DNA of 64,000 bases from Ornithinibacillus xuwenensis. Lineage in GTDB: Bacteria; Bacillota; Bacilli; Bacillales; Amphibacillaceae. Positions within the stretch are counted from its first letter, which is position 1. Every line of letters begins with the position of its first letter. The notes below the pieces were generated by a model, which worked only from the letters and a program-made list of their open reading frames with translations, searched no databases and was not told the origin of the DNA. Location of the stretch: positions 186,001-250,000 of the forward strand of contig NZ_JBDIML010000003.1 in assembly GCF_039614845.1 (NCBI RefSeq), given 5' to 3'. Position numbers and translations under genes: made by a program. Of the stretch, positions 32,557-41,254 are shown piece by piece.

Positions 32557-34375
32557 ATCGCTAAAAGATCCTTTTCAATATGAAAAAATACCGATTGAGA
32601 AGATTCCGGATGCAGTGAAGGAAAAAAGAGCTAAGAATACGTTTGGAACAATAAAAAGAATTTGGTCTTACTTAGCACGTGAGAAGGCAAGATTGTGGCT
32701 AGTGATATTAGCTGTTATTGTAAGCTCTGCTATGAGCCTTCTAGGACCATTCATGGTTGGGATGGCAGTTGATGACTTTATTGTTACGAAAGAGGCTTCT
32801 GGCTTAGGCTTACTAGTAATTGGTTTAGTAGTTGTTTATTTGTTCCATTCCTTATCCATATTTTTACAAAGCTTCTGGATGATTGGTATTGCCCAAAATA
32901 CAGTCTATGATTTACGTTCCGATTTGTTTCAGCAATTCCATCGTTTACCAATTGCCTATTTTGATAAACGGCAGCATGGGGAATTGATGAGTCGTATTAC
33001 AAATGACATTGATAATATTAATAACACCTTAAACCAATCCGTCATTCAGGTGTTCTCAAGTGTTCTTACACTTGTTGGTACTGTTGGCGTTATGATTTAT
33101 CTAAGCCCAATATTAACCCTTGTTACGATGTCGATTATTCCAGTCATGTTTTATGCGACACGTTGGATTACCAAGCGTACAGGTCCATTATATAAGCTAC
33201 AACAAAAACGATTAGGTGAACTTAATGGTTATGTCGAAGAAACGATCTCTGGTCAACATGTGGTAAAAACCTTCTCCCAAGAGGATCGAGTTATTGGTGA
33301 GTTCGAGGTTAAGAATAAAGATTTAAACCATTCCGGCTTTTGGGCATTAACGCTTGCAGGATTTATTCCAAAGGTGATGAACATGCTAAACTTCCTAAGC
33401 TTCGGTATGATTGCATTGGTTGGTGGTCTTTTAGCTGTTAACACAGAGCTTGTAACAGTTGGGATTATTGTTATTTTTACAGAGTATGCACGACAATTTA
33501 CTCGACCATTAAATGAACTGTCCAACCAATTTAATTTACTATTATCCGCTGTTGCAGGTGCTGAGCGTGTCTTTAATGTAATCGATGAAACACAAGAAGA
33601 GCTTGATGAAGAACATGCACAAGAACTTCCAGAAACGAAGGGCCATGTTAAATTTGAAAATGTATCATTCGGATATGAAAAAGAAGCAATTCTTGATCAC
33701 ATCAGTTTTGAAGCCAAGCCTGGTCAATCAGTTGCTTTTGTCGGTCATACTGGTGCTGGAAAAACAACTATTATCAATCTAATTTCTCGTTTTTATAATT
33801 ATGATAGTGGGAAAATAACACTAGATGGGATTGATTTAAAGGATATTAAGCGTTCTAGTCTACGTTCACACATGGCTTTTGTACTTCAGGATTCATTCCT
33901 GTTCCGTGATACAATTCGTGAAAATATTCGCTATGGTAGGCTACATGCAACCGATGAAGAAGTCATCGAGGCAGCTAAACAAGCCAATGCACATGATTTT
34001 ATTTCACAACTTCCTGAAGGATATGATACCATACTAGACCAAGATGGTAGTGGTATAAGTCAGGGGCAGAAGCAATTACTCACGATTGCACGTGCATTTA
34101 TTGCGGAGCCATCAATCCTTATACTTGATGAAGCAACAAGTAATATTGATACCATTACAGAGGTAAAAATCCAACAAGCACTAAAAGAGCTCATGAAAGG
34201 TAGAACAAGCTTTATCATTGCACATCGCTTAAATACAATTCAAGAGGCAGATCAAATCGTTATGCTTGAGCATGGACATATTTTAGAAAAAGGTAGTCAT
34301 GAGGAATTATTAAGTTTAAAGGGAAATTACTATAATCTTTACAAAGGTCAGCTTCGTGAAGTGGTTGGTAGTTAG
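32546..34375 (+). CDS. Heterodimeric ABC exporter subunit with canonical Walker B
   Basis: 609 residues from the ATG at 32546 (AAAGGAG seven bases upstream; an upstream in-frame start lies inside the previous gene). A ~40-residue cytoplasmic extension, six transmembrane helices and an ATPase domain with Walker A GHTGAGKTT, Walker B LILDEATSNID and switch His in IAHRLN. Its signature is ISQGQKQ instead of LSGGQ. Paired with the first subunit, this makes one consensus and one degenerate ATP site, as in BmrCD/LmrCD/TM287-288-type exporters. Probably exports drugs or lipids; substrate unknown. Confidence 0.92.
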   Translation: MSIKSLKDPFQYEKIPIEKIPDAVKEKRAKNTFGTIKRIWSYLAREKARLWLVILAVIVSSAMSLLGPFMVGMAVDDFIVTKEASGLGLLVIGLVVVYLFHSLSIFLQSFWMIGIAQNTVYDLRSDLFQQFHRLPIAYFDKRQHGELMSRITNDIDNINNTLNQSVIQVFSSVLTLVGTVGVMIYLSPILTLVTMSIIPVMFYATRWITKRTGPLYKLQQKRLGELNGYVEETISGQHVVKTFSQEDRVIGEFEVKNKDLNHSGFWALTLAGFIPKVMNMLNFLSFGMIALVGGLLAVNTELVTVGIIVIFTEYARQFTRPLNELSNQFNLLLSAVAGAERVFNVIDETQEELDEEHAQELPETKGHVKFENVSFGYEKEAILDHISFEAKPGQSVAFVGHTGAGKTTIINLISRFYNYDSGKITLDGIDLKDIKRSSLRSHMAFVLQDSFLFRDTIRENIRYGRLHATDEEVIEAAKQANAHDFISQLPEGYDTILDQDGSGISQGQKQLLTIARAFIAEPSILILDEATSNIDTITEVKIQQALKELMKGRTSFIIAHRLNTIQEADQIVMLEHGHILEKGSHEELLSLKGNYYNLYKGQLREVVGS

Positions 34376-34439
34376 CGTTACAAGGAATCCATTTCATGAT
34401 ACACTATGACTATGTAATGTTGTTTATGAGGTGAATGAA

Positions 34440-35168
34440 ATGGGCCGAAAAGGTAAAATGCTCGAAAGACAAATAGAAAGTGATTATTTAAATGAAGTGA
34501 TGACACTTAAGATTTATCAACCAGAATCCTTCTCACCATTGTATAAATATCATATTTGTATCATGCAGGACGGTAATGATTATTATCAGCTTGGAAGGAT
34601 TGCAACCTTTAGCGACCAGCTTCATGATGATGCAGAGATTGAGAATACAGTATTCGTAGGAATTCACTATAAAGATCGCCAGGACCGACTGAAAAAATAC
34701 CACCCTTCAGGAGAGCAATATGAAGCATACACAAAATTTTTAGTGCGGGAGGTTGTACCATTACTGGACGACTTCCTCCCTACCTATCACATGGGTGGTA
34801 CACGTGCCCTAATGGGTGATTCGCTTGCGGGGACACTTGCATTAACAATTGCAATTAGATATCCAAACACGTTTGGCAAAGTCATCATGCAGTCTCCATT
34901 AGTAGATGATGTCGTGCTTGATTTGGTTAAGCAAGCAGAGAATTTACACGGCTTAGATATTTATCACACCATTGGTACAGCCGAAACAAATGTTGAAACT
35001 ACACTAAATCCAGATGTTGATTTCCTCACACCTAACAGAAGGCTTAAGGATCTTATTGAGCAAAAGGGTACAACCTATTACTATAAAGAGATTCCTGAAG
35101 GTATTCACACTTGGAAGTATTGGCAAAAGGATATGGTTCAAGCGCTGAAAGCGATCTTTCATAATTAA
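34440..35168 (+). CDS. yjcH: YjcH-like esterase (alpha/beta hydrolase)
   Basis: 242 residues from the ATG at 34440 (GAGGTG upstream); a GTG at 34431 overlaps the site. Esterase D-like fold. The nucleophile elbow is MGDSLAGTL, Ser128, and His223 sits in GIHTWKYW as the likely catalytic His. It belongs to the putative esterase family that includes enterochelin esterases; the substrate is unknown. With the next two genes it matches the B. subtilis yjcF-yjcG-yjcH group. Confidence 0.85.
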   Translation: MGRKGKMLERQIESDYLNEVMTLKIYQPESFSPLYKYHICIMQDGNDYYQLGRIATFSDQLHDDAEIENTVFVGIHYKDRQDRLKKYHPSGEQYEAYTKFLVREVVPLLDDFLPTYHMGGTRALMGDSLAGTLALTIAIRYPNTFGKVIMQSPLVDDVVLDLVKQAENLHGLDIYHTIGTAETNVETTLNPDVDFLTPNRRLKDLIEQKGTTYYYKEIPEGIHTWKYWQKDMVQALKAIFHN

Positions 35169-35277
35169 TAATTTCAATTTTTTATCAGAATAGGTATAAA
35201 AACACTTTTAAAGTAAACCAATTTGTTATAAATTAAGAGAAACTATCTCGATATAACGATTAATAGGAGGTTAAAAC

Positions 35278-35796
35278 ATGAAATACGGTATTGCTATATT
35301 CCCTTCAAAGAAAATTCAAGATGAAGCCAATTCTTATCGTAAGCGCTATGACCCACATTATCCATTAATACCACCACATATAACATTAAAAGAAGCATTT
35401 GAAGCTGATGACTCTACAATCGATGAGCTTGTTCCTGAATTAAAGCGAGTTGCCAATGAAATGGAGCCGTTTAACATTCGGATTAACAAAGTAAGCTCTT
35501 TTGTACCGGTTACTAATACGATTTACCTGAAGGTAGAGCCTGAAGAAAATCTTGATAAACTTTACGAAAAGCTTCACTCTGGTAAGTTTCCACAGAATAA
35601 AAATTTTAATTTTGTGCCGCATATTACTATAGGACAAAAGCTATTGGATGATGAGTACTCCGACATTTTTGGTAGAATGAAAATGAGAAGCTTTAAATTC
35701 GAAGAAAAAGTTGATAGATTCCAACTACTTTACCAACTAGAAAATGGCTCTTGGACGGTGTATGAGTCTTTTGTATTTGGAAAGGAACTTCTATGA
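35278..35796 (+). CDS. yjcG: YjcG-type 2H phosphoesterase
   Basis: 172 residues. The two HxT motifs of the 2'-5' RNA ligase-like/2H phosphoesterase superfamily are at His34 (PHITL) and His115 (PHITIG), each following a hydrophobic strand. These enzymes act on 2',3'-cyclic or 2'-5' phosphodiesters of RNA or nucleotides; the substrate of YjcG is unknown. AGGAGG precedes the ATG and the gene overlaps yjcF by four bases. Confidence 0.9.
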   Translation: MKYGIAIFPSKKIQDEANSYRKRYDPHYPLIPPHITLKEAFEADDSTIDELVPELKRVANEMEPFNIRINKVSSFVPVTNTIYLKVEPEENLDKLYEKLHSGKFPQNKNFNFVPHITIGQKLLDDEYSDIFGRMKMRSFKFEEKVDRFQLLYQLENGSWTVYESFVFGKELL

Positions 35797-36218
35797 AAAT
35801 AAAGATTGCTGAGACAAACCACGAAAAAGATCAAGCATTTCAGGTTCGTACCGAGGTATTTGTTATGGAACAAGGTGTGCCTCCTGAAGAGGAACTAGAC
35901 GAATATGATGAGACTGCGATCCACTTTTTAGGAATAGAGAACAATAAGCCGATTGCCGCTAGCCGCTTACGGTTTGTAGATGTTTACGGTAAATTGGAAC
36001 GAATTTGTGTGTTACATGATTTTCGTGGAAAGTCCTATGGGAAAGAAATCATCCTGGCAATGGAAGAAGTTATTAAAGAAAACGGTTATCAAAAAGCTAA
36101 ATTAAATGCGCAAACACATGCGGAGGAGTTTTATAAAAAGCTCGGGTATGAAACAGTTTCTGATGAATTCATGGATGCTGGAATACCCCATGTGACAATG
36201 ATTAAGAAACAACTTTAA
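35793..36218 (+). CDS. yjcF: YjcF-type GNAT acetyltransferase
   Basis: 141 residues. GNAT core with the acetyl-CoA loop in ICVLHDFRGKSYGKEII and the C-terminal FYKKLGYETV. Its N-terminal part contains VFVMEQGVPPEEELDEYD, diagnostic of the ElaA/YjcF branch. The ATG overlaps the yjcG stop, so translation is coupled. Substrate unknown. Followed by a strong terminator. Confidence 0.9.
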   Translation: MKIKIAETNHEKDQAFQVRTEVFVMEQGVPPEEELDEYDETAIHFLGIENNKPIAASRLRFVDVYGKLERICVLHDFRGKSYGKEIILAMEEVIKENGYQKAKLNAQTHAEEFYKKLGYETVSDEFMDAGIPHVTMIKKQL

Positions 36219-36223
36219 GAAGA

Positions 36224-36256
36224 AACAGTTCGTAATGATACGAACTGTTTTTTTAT
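36224..36256 (+). terminator. Terminator of the yjcHGF genes
   Basis: Perfect 11-bp stem (36224-36234 with 36239-36249), 4-base loop, seven T residues. Confidence 0.9.
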
Positions 36257-36335
36257 TACATTTACTGGTCCCTATTTCTACGCATGACTTCATGGAAAAA
36301 GGAAAAGCTAATACTTGAAAGGGGGACACATAACG

Positions 36336-37037
36336 TTGATATCATATACACAAATGCTAGCAGATACGTTGTTTGGTTTCTTTGCTTTATATATCTTAAC
36401 AAAGGTACTCGGAAAAACGCAGATTTCACAGCTGACAGCTTTTGACTTTATTTCAGCTATTATTTTAGGTGAATTAGTTGGGAATGCACTGTTTGATGAC
36501 AATGCAGGCGTGCTACAAATAGCCTACGTCCTTTTTTTATGGGGAGCTTTACTGTATATAACAGAAATTATTACACAAAAATTCAAGGGAACACGCGCTC
36601 TGTTAGAAGGCAGTCCAGAAATCGTTATTAGAAATGGAAAAATGATTCGTGATGTGATGAAGAAAAACAAGCTGGATGTTAATCAGTTACAACATTTATT
36701 ACGATCAAAGGATGTATTTTCTGTTCGTGAGGTTGAATATGCTATTCTCGAAACAAATGGGGAGATATCTGTGCTTAGGAAGTCAGACTATCAAAATCCT
36801 ACACGGAAAGATATGAAACTCTCTCCTATGGAAGTTAACCTATCTACAATGGTGATAAATGATGGTGAAATTATTTATGATAATCTAGAGGAGAAGAATC
36901 TTACAGAAGAATGGTTGATGGAACAGTTGAAAGAACAAGGCTTTGATAAAGTAGAAGAAGTTTTCTATGCAGAGTATTTAAAGGATGAAGAACTACTTAT
37001 CCTCCCTTTCGTGAATCGTGGAAAGCCAAAACATTAA
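36336..37037 (+). CDS. DUF421/YetF-like membrane protein
   Basis: 233 residues, starting at a TTG (36336) with GGGGGA upstream; an in-frame TTG at 36315 overlaps that site. Three N-terminal transmembrane helices (LADTLFGFFALYILTKVLG, FDFISAIILGELVGNA, IAYVLFLWGALLYI), then a ~150-residue cytoplasmic alpha/beta domain with ALLEGSPEIVIRNGKM and VREVEYAILETNGEISVLRK. This is the YetF/YrbG architecture of Bacillaceae. The role is unproven; some members influence spore or stress phenotypes. Confidence 0.85.
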   Translation: MISYTQMLADTLFGFFALYILTKVLGKTQISQLTAFDFISAIILGELVGNALFDDNAGVLQIAYVLFLWGALLYITEIITQKFKGTRALLEGSPEIVIRNGKMIRDVMKKNKLDVNQLQHLLRSKDVFSVREVEYAILETNGEISVLRKSDYQNPTRKDMKLSPMEVNLSTMVINDGEIIYDNLEEKNLTEEWLMEQLKEQGFDKVEEVFYAEYLKDEELLILPFVNRGKPKH

Positions 37038-37051
37038 TGCATAATACAACA

Positions 37052-37072
37052 CCGCTTTTAGCGGATTTTTTT
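37052..37072 (+). terminator. Terminator of the DUF421 gene
   Basis: Five-base GC stem (CCGCT/AGCGG) with a TTT loop, followed by ATTTTTTT. Confidence 0.75.
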
Positions 37073-37322
37073 CTGTGCAGAACTATAGATAACGTAAGTT
37101 AAACCTCTATTTCTCTTACAATTTCAGTAGACAGCTTACTTCATTATCGCTTGCGGATTGTAATCTATCGAGATACCAAAAATGTCCTATTGAAACAACC
37201 GGATACTCAAAATCATGTGATGCTATTAATTTCCCCCCGGTTCGTCTCAAAATCGCGTAACAAAAAATTGTTCGGAAAACCACTTGGACATTACGAAGAA
37301 TTGTTAAGATTCCACTAATAAC
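37073..37322. other. Intergenic region, nothing recognised
   Basis: About 250 bases between the DUF421 terminator and the terminator of the convergent minus-strand gene. No ORF with a ribosome site, repeat or RNA gene was seen. Confidence 0.5.
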
Positions 37323-37356
37323 AAACGAAAAGAACTGTCAGATAGAACCTGACAGT
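37323..37356 (-). terminator. Terminator of the 37361 gene
   Basis: Perfect 8-bp stem (ACTGTCAG at 37334 with CTGACAGT ending 37356); the minus-strand tail is TCTTTTCGTTTG. Confidence 0.75.
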
Positions 37357-37360
37357 CCTC

Positions 37361-37633
37361 TTAGACTCTTTCATTTACATATTGTCCTAAACCAGTTAGT
37401 TCCGTATAGATTTCATCTGTATACCCTAACGGAGTTTCCATTTCTTCTGACTTATGTGGTACATTCGATACTTGTTGATTACGAAGCTCTTCTTCTTGGC
37501 GTAGCTCTTCATAATTCGATTCAAGTATTGCTCGGTAAGTCCTTTCTACCGATGGAACGGTCCTCTTTCTTGTGACCATCCTTTTTTGATAATCTGCATA
37601 TTCATGCTGTTGAATTGGCAATATGTATCCCAT
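37361..37633 (-). CDS. Uncharacterised small protein near spore-coat genes
   Basis: 90 residues, polar, Glu- and Tyr-rich, probably helical in the middle (YRAILESNYEELRQEEELRNQQ). No cysteine, no membrane segment. GAGGAGG ahead of the ATG makes it a convincing gene. It is the first of three small minus-strand genes (37361, 37708, 38048) leading away from the CotY/CotZ-like gene, so a link to the spore coat is plausible but only inferred. I do not recognise the family. Confidence 0.65.
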   Translation of the reverse strand: MGYILPIQQHEYADYQKRMVTRKRTVPSVERTYRAILESNYEELRQEEELRNQQVSNVPHKSEEMETPLGYTDEIYTELTGLGQYVNERV

Positions 37634-37707
37634 ATATCTACCTCCTCAACTTTGGTATTATATTATTCGTTACTTTCCTTTAGTTTATGACGGTTTAGAA
37701 AAAATAT

Positions 37708-37905
37708 CTATCCATCTAGCTTCTTTTCCAGCTCTTTTATCCATTTTTCAATCTCATTCATCGACTTTAGATAACGATTATTCCATTCATCCATATCTTT
37801 TTCAAATTGCCCCATCTTTTTTTCGGGATGTTGAAACCACTTCTCATTTTTTTCGAGATGCTTTTGAATAATACCGAGATTCTTTAATAATTTTTTGGTA
37901 TCCAT
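37708..37905 (-). CDS. Small coiled-coil protein of unknown function
   Basis: 65 residues, almost entirely helical and charged, with a heptad-like pattern (WNNRYLKSMNEIEKWIKELEKKL) and four Trp residues. AAGGAGG lies eleven bases ahead of the ATG. No recognised family. The neighbouring genes suggest a sporulation-associated protein; that is inference. Confidence 0.6.
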   Translation of the reverse strand: MDTKKLLKNLGIIQKHLEKNEKWFQHPEKKMGQFEKDMDEWNNRYLKSMNEIEKWIKELEKKLDG

Positions 37906-37987
37906 ATAGAACGACGCCTCCTTCTCAAAGAAATGGCAAATGACTTAGCTTTTAGCAAGTCTTTTTTTAGCGTTTACTTATAAGTGC

Positions 37988-38013
37988 AAAAAAAATGCAG
38001 CTATAAAAGCTGC
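37988..38013 (-). terminator. Terminator of the 38048 gene
   Basis: GCAGC/GCTGC stem with a 7-base loop, then eight T residues on the minus strand. Confidence 0.75.
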
Positions 38014-38047
38014 TATGGGTATGGAAAATGGTACGGATTGTTGGTAT

Positions 38048-38260
38048 TTATATCCAGGAGAACGGTCCTCGGTCGTTGTCATCACGATCATCATGATGTT
38101 CACGGCTCTCTGACTCTCTATTGGCTGATTCTACTTGATCATCCACATTACGTCTGAATCCTCCAAAAAACGGATCACGTCGTTTAGCCGGCTCGATAAA
38201 GACATTATCTGCTTGAATCACAAGGTCTTTAACGCGAATTACTCTTTTATTTTCAGACAT
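38048..38260 (-). CDS. Small acidic protein divergent from the coat gene
   Basis: 70 residues. The N-terminal half is strand-forming (RVIRVKDLVIQADNVFIEP), the C-terminal half a low-complexity Asp/Glu/Arg/His stretch (ESREHHDDRDDNDRG). The N-terminus resembles short proteins encoded in the cotVWXYZ neighbourhoods of bacilli, but I cannot name it. GAAGGAGTG precedes the ATG. Divergently oriented from the CotY/CotZ gene. Confidence 0.65.
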   Translation of the reverse strand: MSENKRVIRVKDLVIQADNVFIEPAKRRDPFFGGFRRNVDDQVESANRESESREHHDDRDDNDRGPFSWI

Positions 38261-38406
38261 TCAATGTCACTCCTTCGTGATAGTTTGCTCGATATTAGTC
38301 TATGTAAGTGAAATCATAAGGTATGGTCAAATGTCCTTATTGGCAACTTTTTTTTGGATTATTTACTCATTCTGATTCTAATTTTAAATATCCTACAGTC
38401 GCCCAC

Positions 38407-38433
38407 ACCATATGGGATATCACACATATTCTA
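38407..38433 (+). promoter_or_regulatory. Candidate sigma-K promoter of the CotY/CotZ gene
   Basis: AC at 38407, a 16-base spacer, then CATATTCTA at 38425-38433, matching the sigma-K pattern AC-N16-CATANNNTA. It lies 45 bases upstream of the coat-protein start. Late mother-cell expression fits a coat/crust protein. Confidence 0.55.
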
Positions 38434-38477
38434 TTAGGGACAATAAGTCAATAAGCATTAGAAAGGAGAAATGTTTC

Positions 38478-38966
38478 ATGGGTTGTGGCCATGGTAGAGT
38501 AGAAGGTGCAGCAACAGATAACTGCGTATGTGAGATCCTTCGTGATATTGTTGATGCTCAAAACGATGTTATCGAAAATTGTTGTGATAGTAGCTGCGAA
38601 CAATCAATTAATGATTTGTTAGGTGAAACTGATCCCGGCAATGGTTTGGATACAGTTCCTGTAATCTTATATTGTGCAGGTGATTGTAAACCATTTAAAG
38701 GATTTGGTGCAAAACGTGGAAATGGTCTTGGTACAATTGGAGACTTAAAAGCAAGCTTCATCTTCCGTGTTAAATCAGTAACAGATGACTGCTGTGCAGT
38801 ATTAGAATTATTGCTTGATCCAAATGACCCTTGCGATTGCGACCACTTAAAAGATCCTTGTGATCAAGACACCGACAATCTAGAAAACACTGGAATTTGT
38901 ATCACTGTCGACTTAGATTGCTTCTGCCACGTTACTTGCTTGCCAGCAATTAGTGTCTTTGATTAA
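38478..38966 (+). CDS. cotZ: Spore coat protein of the CotY/CotZ family
   Basis: 162 residues from the ATG at 38478 (AAAGGAG nine bases upstream); an earlier in-frame ATG has no ribosome site. About 17 cysteines, several in pairs or near-pairs (CC, CDC, CFCHVTC), as expected for the insoluble, disulfide-linked coat and crust proteins. Characteristic segments are ILRDIVDAQNDV and FKGFGAKRGNGLGT. Only one member is present here, where B. subtilis has both CotY and CotZ, so the symbol is approximate. Made late in the mother cell. Confidence 0.9.
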   Translation: MGCGHGRVEGAATDNCVCEILRDIVDAQNDVIENCCDSSCEQSINDLLGETDPGNGLDTVPVILYCAGDCKPFKGFGAKRGNGLGTIGDLKASFIFRVKSVTDDCCAVLELLLDPNDPCDCDHLKDPCDQDTDNLENTGICITVDLDCFCHVTCLPAISVFD

Positions 38967-38976
38967 TAATAGTAAA

Positions 38977-39017
38977 AAACACCCTGGAAAGAGTTATATC
39001 CTCTTTCCAGGGTGTTT
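38977..39017. terminator. Bidirectional terminator between the coat genes
   Basis: Perfect 17-bp stem (38977-38993 with 39001-39017) with a 7-base loop; T-rich on both outer sides. Shared by the convergent CotZ- and CotO-type genes. Confidence 0.9.
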
Positions 39018-39021
39018 CTAT

Positions 39022-39564
39022 TTAAAATCCTAATAAGCGAATCTCCGTAATATCCTCTAATTTAATTGTCGTATTCGAAGATCTTCTTCCGACTTGCATA
39101 TATACCGTGTCTTCCTTAAAATCCCTTATAATGCCTCGATGGGACTTTTCTGCAGTTTTTACTTCACATCGCATTTTTGGTAAGTGATTAGGAGTATTAA
39201 CAAAATACGCTATCTTCTCTGTTAAGGACATGTCCTTAAATTTTTTTCGTTCATTATTATTTTCTTCTTCTGACTGCGCGTAACTATCCTCATTCTTATC
39301 GCTATTTAGCCTATTGGTAGTGCTATGTTTTTTTTCAACTTTTTGTGGTTCCTTAAGATTTGGAACAACCTGACTAAAGGCACCTAAATTGGATGATCTT
39401 TTTTTAACTTTTTTTTGCGGCGTTTTTTCATCTGTTTGTGGTGTATGATTAAGGGATTTTTTGGGAGTCGTGTAGAAATTTTGCATCGGTGCACTAGGTT
39501 TATTGATGGTCGGTTGGTTAATATACATTAAAGGTTCATTAGCAAACTTACTACGCTCTGACAT
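39022..39564 (-). CDS. cotO: Spore coat protein CotO family
   Basis: 180 residues from the ATG at 39564 (AAAGGAG upstream; the 39597 start lacks one). The N-terminal ~100 residues are disordered, Ser/Asn/Lys-rich with MYINQPTINKPSAPMQ. The conserved C-terminal domain is MSLTEKIAYFVNTPNHLPKM ... GIIRDFKEDTVYMQVG ... LEDITEIRLLGF, the CotO hallmark. CotO is a late morphogenetic coat protein. It sits beside the CotY/CotZ gene as in B. subtilis. Confidence 0.9.
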   Translation of the reverse strand: MSERSKFANEPLMYINQPTINKPSAPMQNFYTTPKKSLNHTPQTDEKTPQKKVKKRSSNLGAFSQVVPNLKEPQKVEKKHSTTNRLNSDKNEDSYAQSEEENNNERKKFKDMSLTEKIAYFVNTPNHLPKMRCEVKTAEKSHRGIIRDFKEDTVYMQVGRRSSNTTIKLEDITEIRLLGF

Positions 39565-39740
39565 GATATACTTTCTCCTTTCTATTCCATTCGTCAACTC
39601 ATTATATGAACCTAAGAATTAATTTGTGTTAAATGCGGAGATTGTCCAGACAGGTAAATCGGCATATCAGGAGAAGCTAGTTATTTATATCTACAGGATA
39701 ATGGCAGTCTGTGATATGTTTTCCTAAACAGACTCGTCCA

Positions 39741-39777
39741 AAAATAAGAGAGAGCATTCTCCTAAAGAGACGCTCTC
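39741..39777 (-). terminator. Terminator of mgtE
   Basis: GAGAGC/GCTCTC arms extended by partial pairing, with the minus-strand tail TCTTATTTTTGG, directly after the mgtE stop. Confidence 0.65.
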
Positions 39778-39782
39778 CAATC

Positions 39783-41144
39783 TTACAATAATAAATTCAT
39801 AAATGTTGTAGCTAAACCAAAATAGATAAGTACTGAGATAATATCATTGATTGTCGTAATAAATGGTCCAGATGCTACCGCTGGATCAATTTTCAAGCGA
39901 TGCATAAGGATTGGAATTAAGGAGCCTGCAAGCGTGGCAACAATTAATGTTAACATGATGGACAATCCTACAAGCATTCCAAGATAAAAATTGTCTTTCC
40001 ATAGGAAAATGACAGCAGTAATAATGACTCCACAAACCGTTCCAGTAATGAGCCCTGTTCCTGCTTCTCGAATCACTAGCTTCAACTTTCCTTCATTTCC
40101 ATACTCACCTGTTGCAAGTCCTCTAACCGCAACCGCTAAGGCCTGTGTACCAGTATTTCCCGCCATCCCAGCAATTAACGGAATAAAGATTGACAATATC
40201 GTTACTTGGCTAAGGGTAGCTTCAAACTGCCCGATTAAGCTAGCTGTTAACAATCCCAAAAACAATAAGATAACTAGCCAAGGAAGCCGCTTTTTCGCTG
40301 CAACAATTGGGTTGGTATCAGGCTTATCACCATCTGTTATACCGGCTAGCTTAGAGTAATCTTCACTTGCCTCTTCTTCGATGACATCTAAAATATCATC
40401 TACGGTAATAATCCCTAATAAATGATGCTGAAAGTCTACAACTGGCACAGCTAGAAAGTCATAGTCTTTCATTATTTTAGCTACTTCCTCTTGATCCTCT
40501 GCAACAGATACCGAGAAGATATTTTCACTCATTATCGCTTCAATTTTTGTATCATCTTCTGCAATGATTAGATCGCGTAGGGAAAGAACGCCAACTAGTC
40601 TTTTATCCTGATCAACCACGTAAAGATAGTAAATTGTTTCCGCATCGGGCCCTTCCTCTTTAAGCTGGACCATTGTAGCCTTAACGGATTGTGTTTTATA
40701 AACTGAGATAAATTCAGTCGTCATAATACTACCGGCTGTTTTTTCTTCGTAATGAAGTAAGTCCTTAATCTCGTCAGCATCTTCATCATCCATAATAGTC
40801 AGAAAGCTAACGACTTTATCCTTATCCATTTCATTTAAGATATCAACCGCATCATCTGTAGACATTTCTGCAAAAATCATGGACGCAAATCTTGGATCCA
40901 TTTCTGCAAAAAATGGCTGTATTTCTTCAATTTCAATATGTTCCATCATTTCCGCAACTTCTTCTGGTGATAAATAGCTGTACAGGAGCATTCTGTTAGC
41001 TGCATCTATTTCCATAAAAAACTGCGCCTGGTCGTATGGATGCATATCTAAGAATTGTTCCCGAAATTCCTCAATTTTCTCCCCATCCAATAGCTGTTGG
41101 ATCTGTTTCAATTGCTCTAGCTTTATTTCGTCTATGTTTTCCAT
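39783..41144 (-). CDS. mgtE: Magnesium transporter/channel MgtE
   Basis: 453 residues with the full domain order: N-terminal helical Mg-sensing domain (~1-125, repeated DPRFASMIFAEMSTDDAVDIL), two CBS domains (~135-255; ITVDDILDVIEEEA at the end), then five transmembrane helices from ~285 with PLIAGMAGNTGTQALAVAVRG and DPAVASGPFITTINDI, the pore signature. Gated by cytoplasmic Mg2+. The upstream region has a short leader with a plain promoter; no M-box riboswitch is visible. Confidence 0.95.
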   Translation of the reverse strand: MENIDEIKLEQLKQIQQLLDGEKIEEFREQFLDMHPYDQAQFFMEIDAANRMLLYSYLSPEEVAEMMEHIEIEEIQPFFAEMDPRFASMIFAEMSTDDAVDILNEMDKDKVVSFLTIMDDEDADEIKDLLHYEEKTAGSIMTTEFISVYKTQSVKATMVQLKEEGPDAETIYYLYVVDQDKRLVGVLSLRDLIIAEDDTKIEAIMSENIFSVSVAEDQEEVAKIMKDYDFLAVPVVDFQHHLLGIITVDDILDVIEEEASEDYSKLAGITDGDKPDTNPIVAAKKRLPWLVILLFLGLLTASLIGQFEATLSQVTILSIFIPLIAGMAGNTGTQALAVAVRGLATGEYGNEGKLKLVIREAGTGLITGTVCGVIITAVIFLWKDNFYLGMLVGLSIMLTLIVATLAGSLIPILMHRLKIDPAVASGPFITTINDIISVLIYFGLATTFMNLLL

Positions 41145-41176
41145 GGCACAGCCCCCTTTACCTAGTTACTAGTATA

Positions 41177-41205
41177 GTTATACCATACCCTTAAAAAATG
41201 TTCAG
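41177..41205 (-). promoter_or_regulatory. Candidate mgtE promoter
   Basis: On the minus strand CTGAAC, 17-base spacer, TATAAC, leaving a leader of only about 25 bases before the mgtE start. Confidence 0.45.
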
Positions 41206-41254
41206 CTAACATAGTGAAAGAATGTTATAATGATATAATGCTTAGCGAGAGAAT

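Noticed and set aside
38340..38477. Longer N-terminus for the CotY/CotZ protein from 38412
   Set aside because: The 38412 start falls within the candidate promoter and has no ribosome site; AAAGGAG precedes the ATG at 38478.
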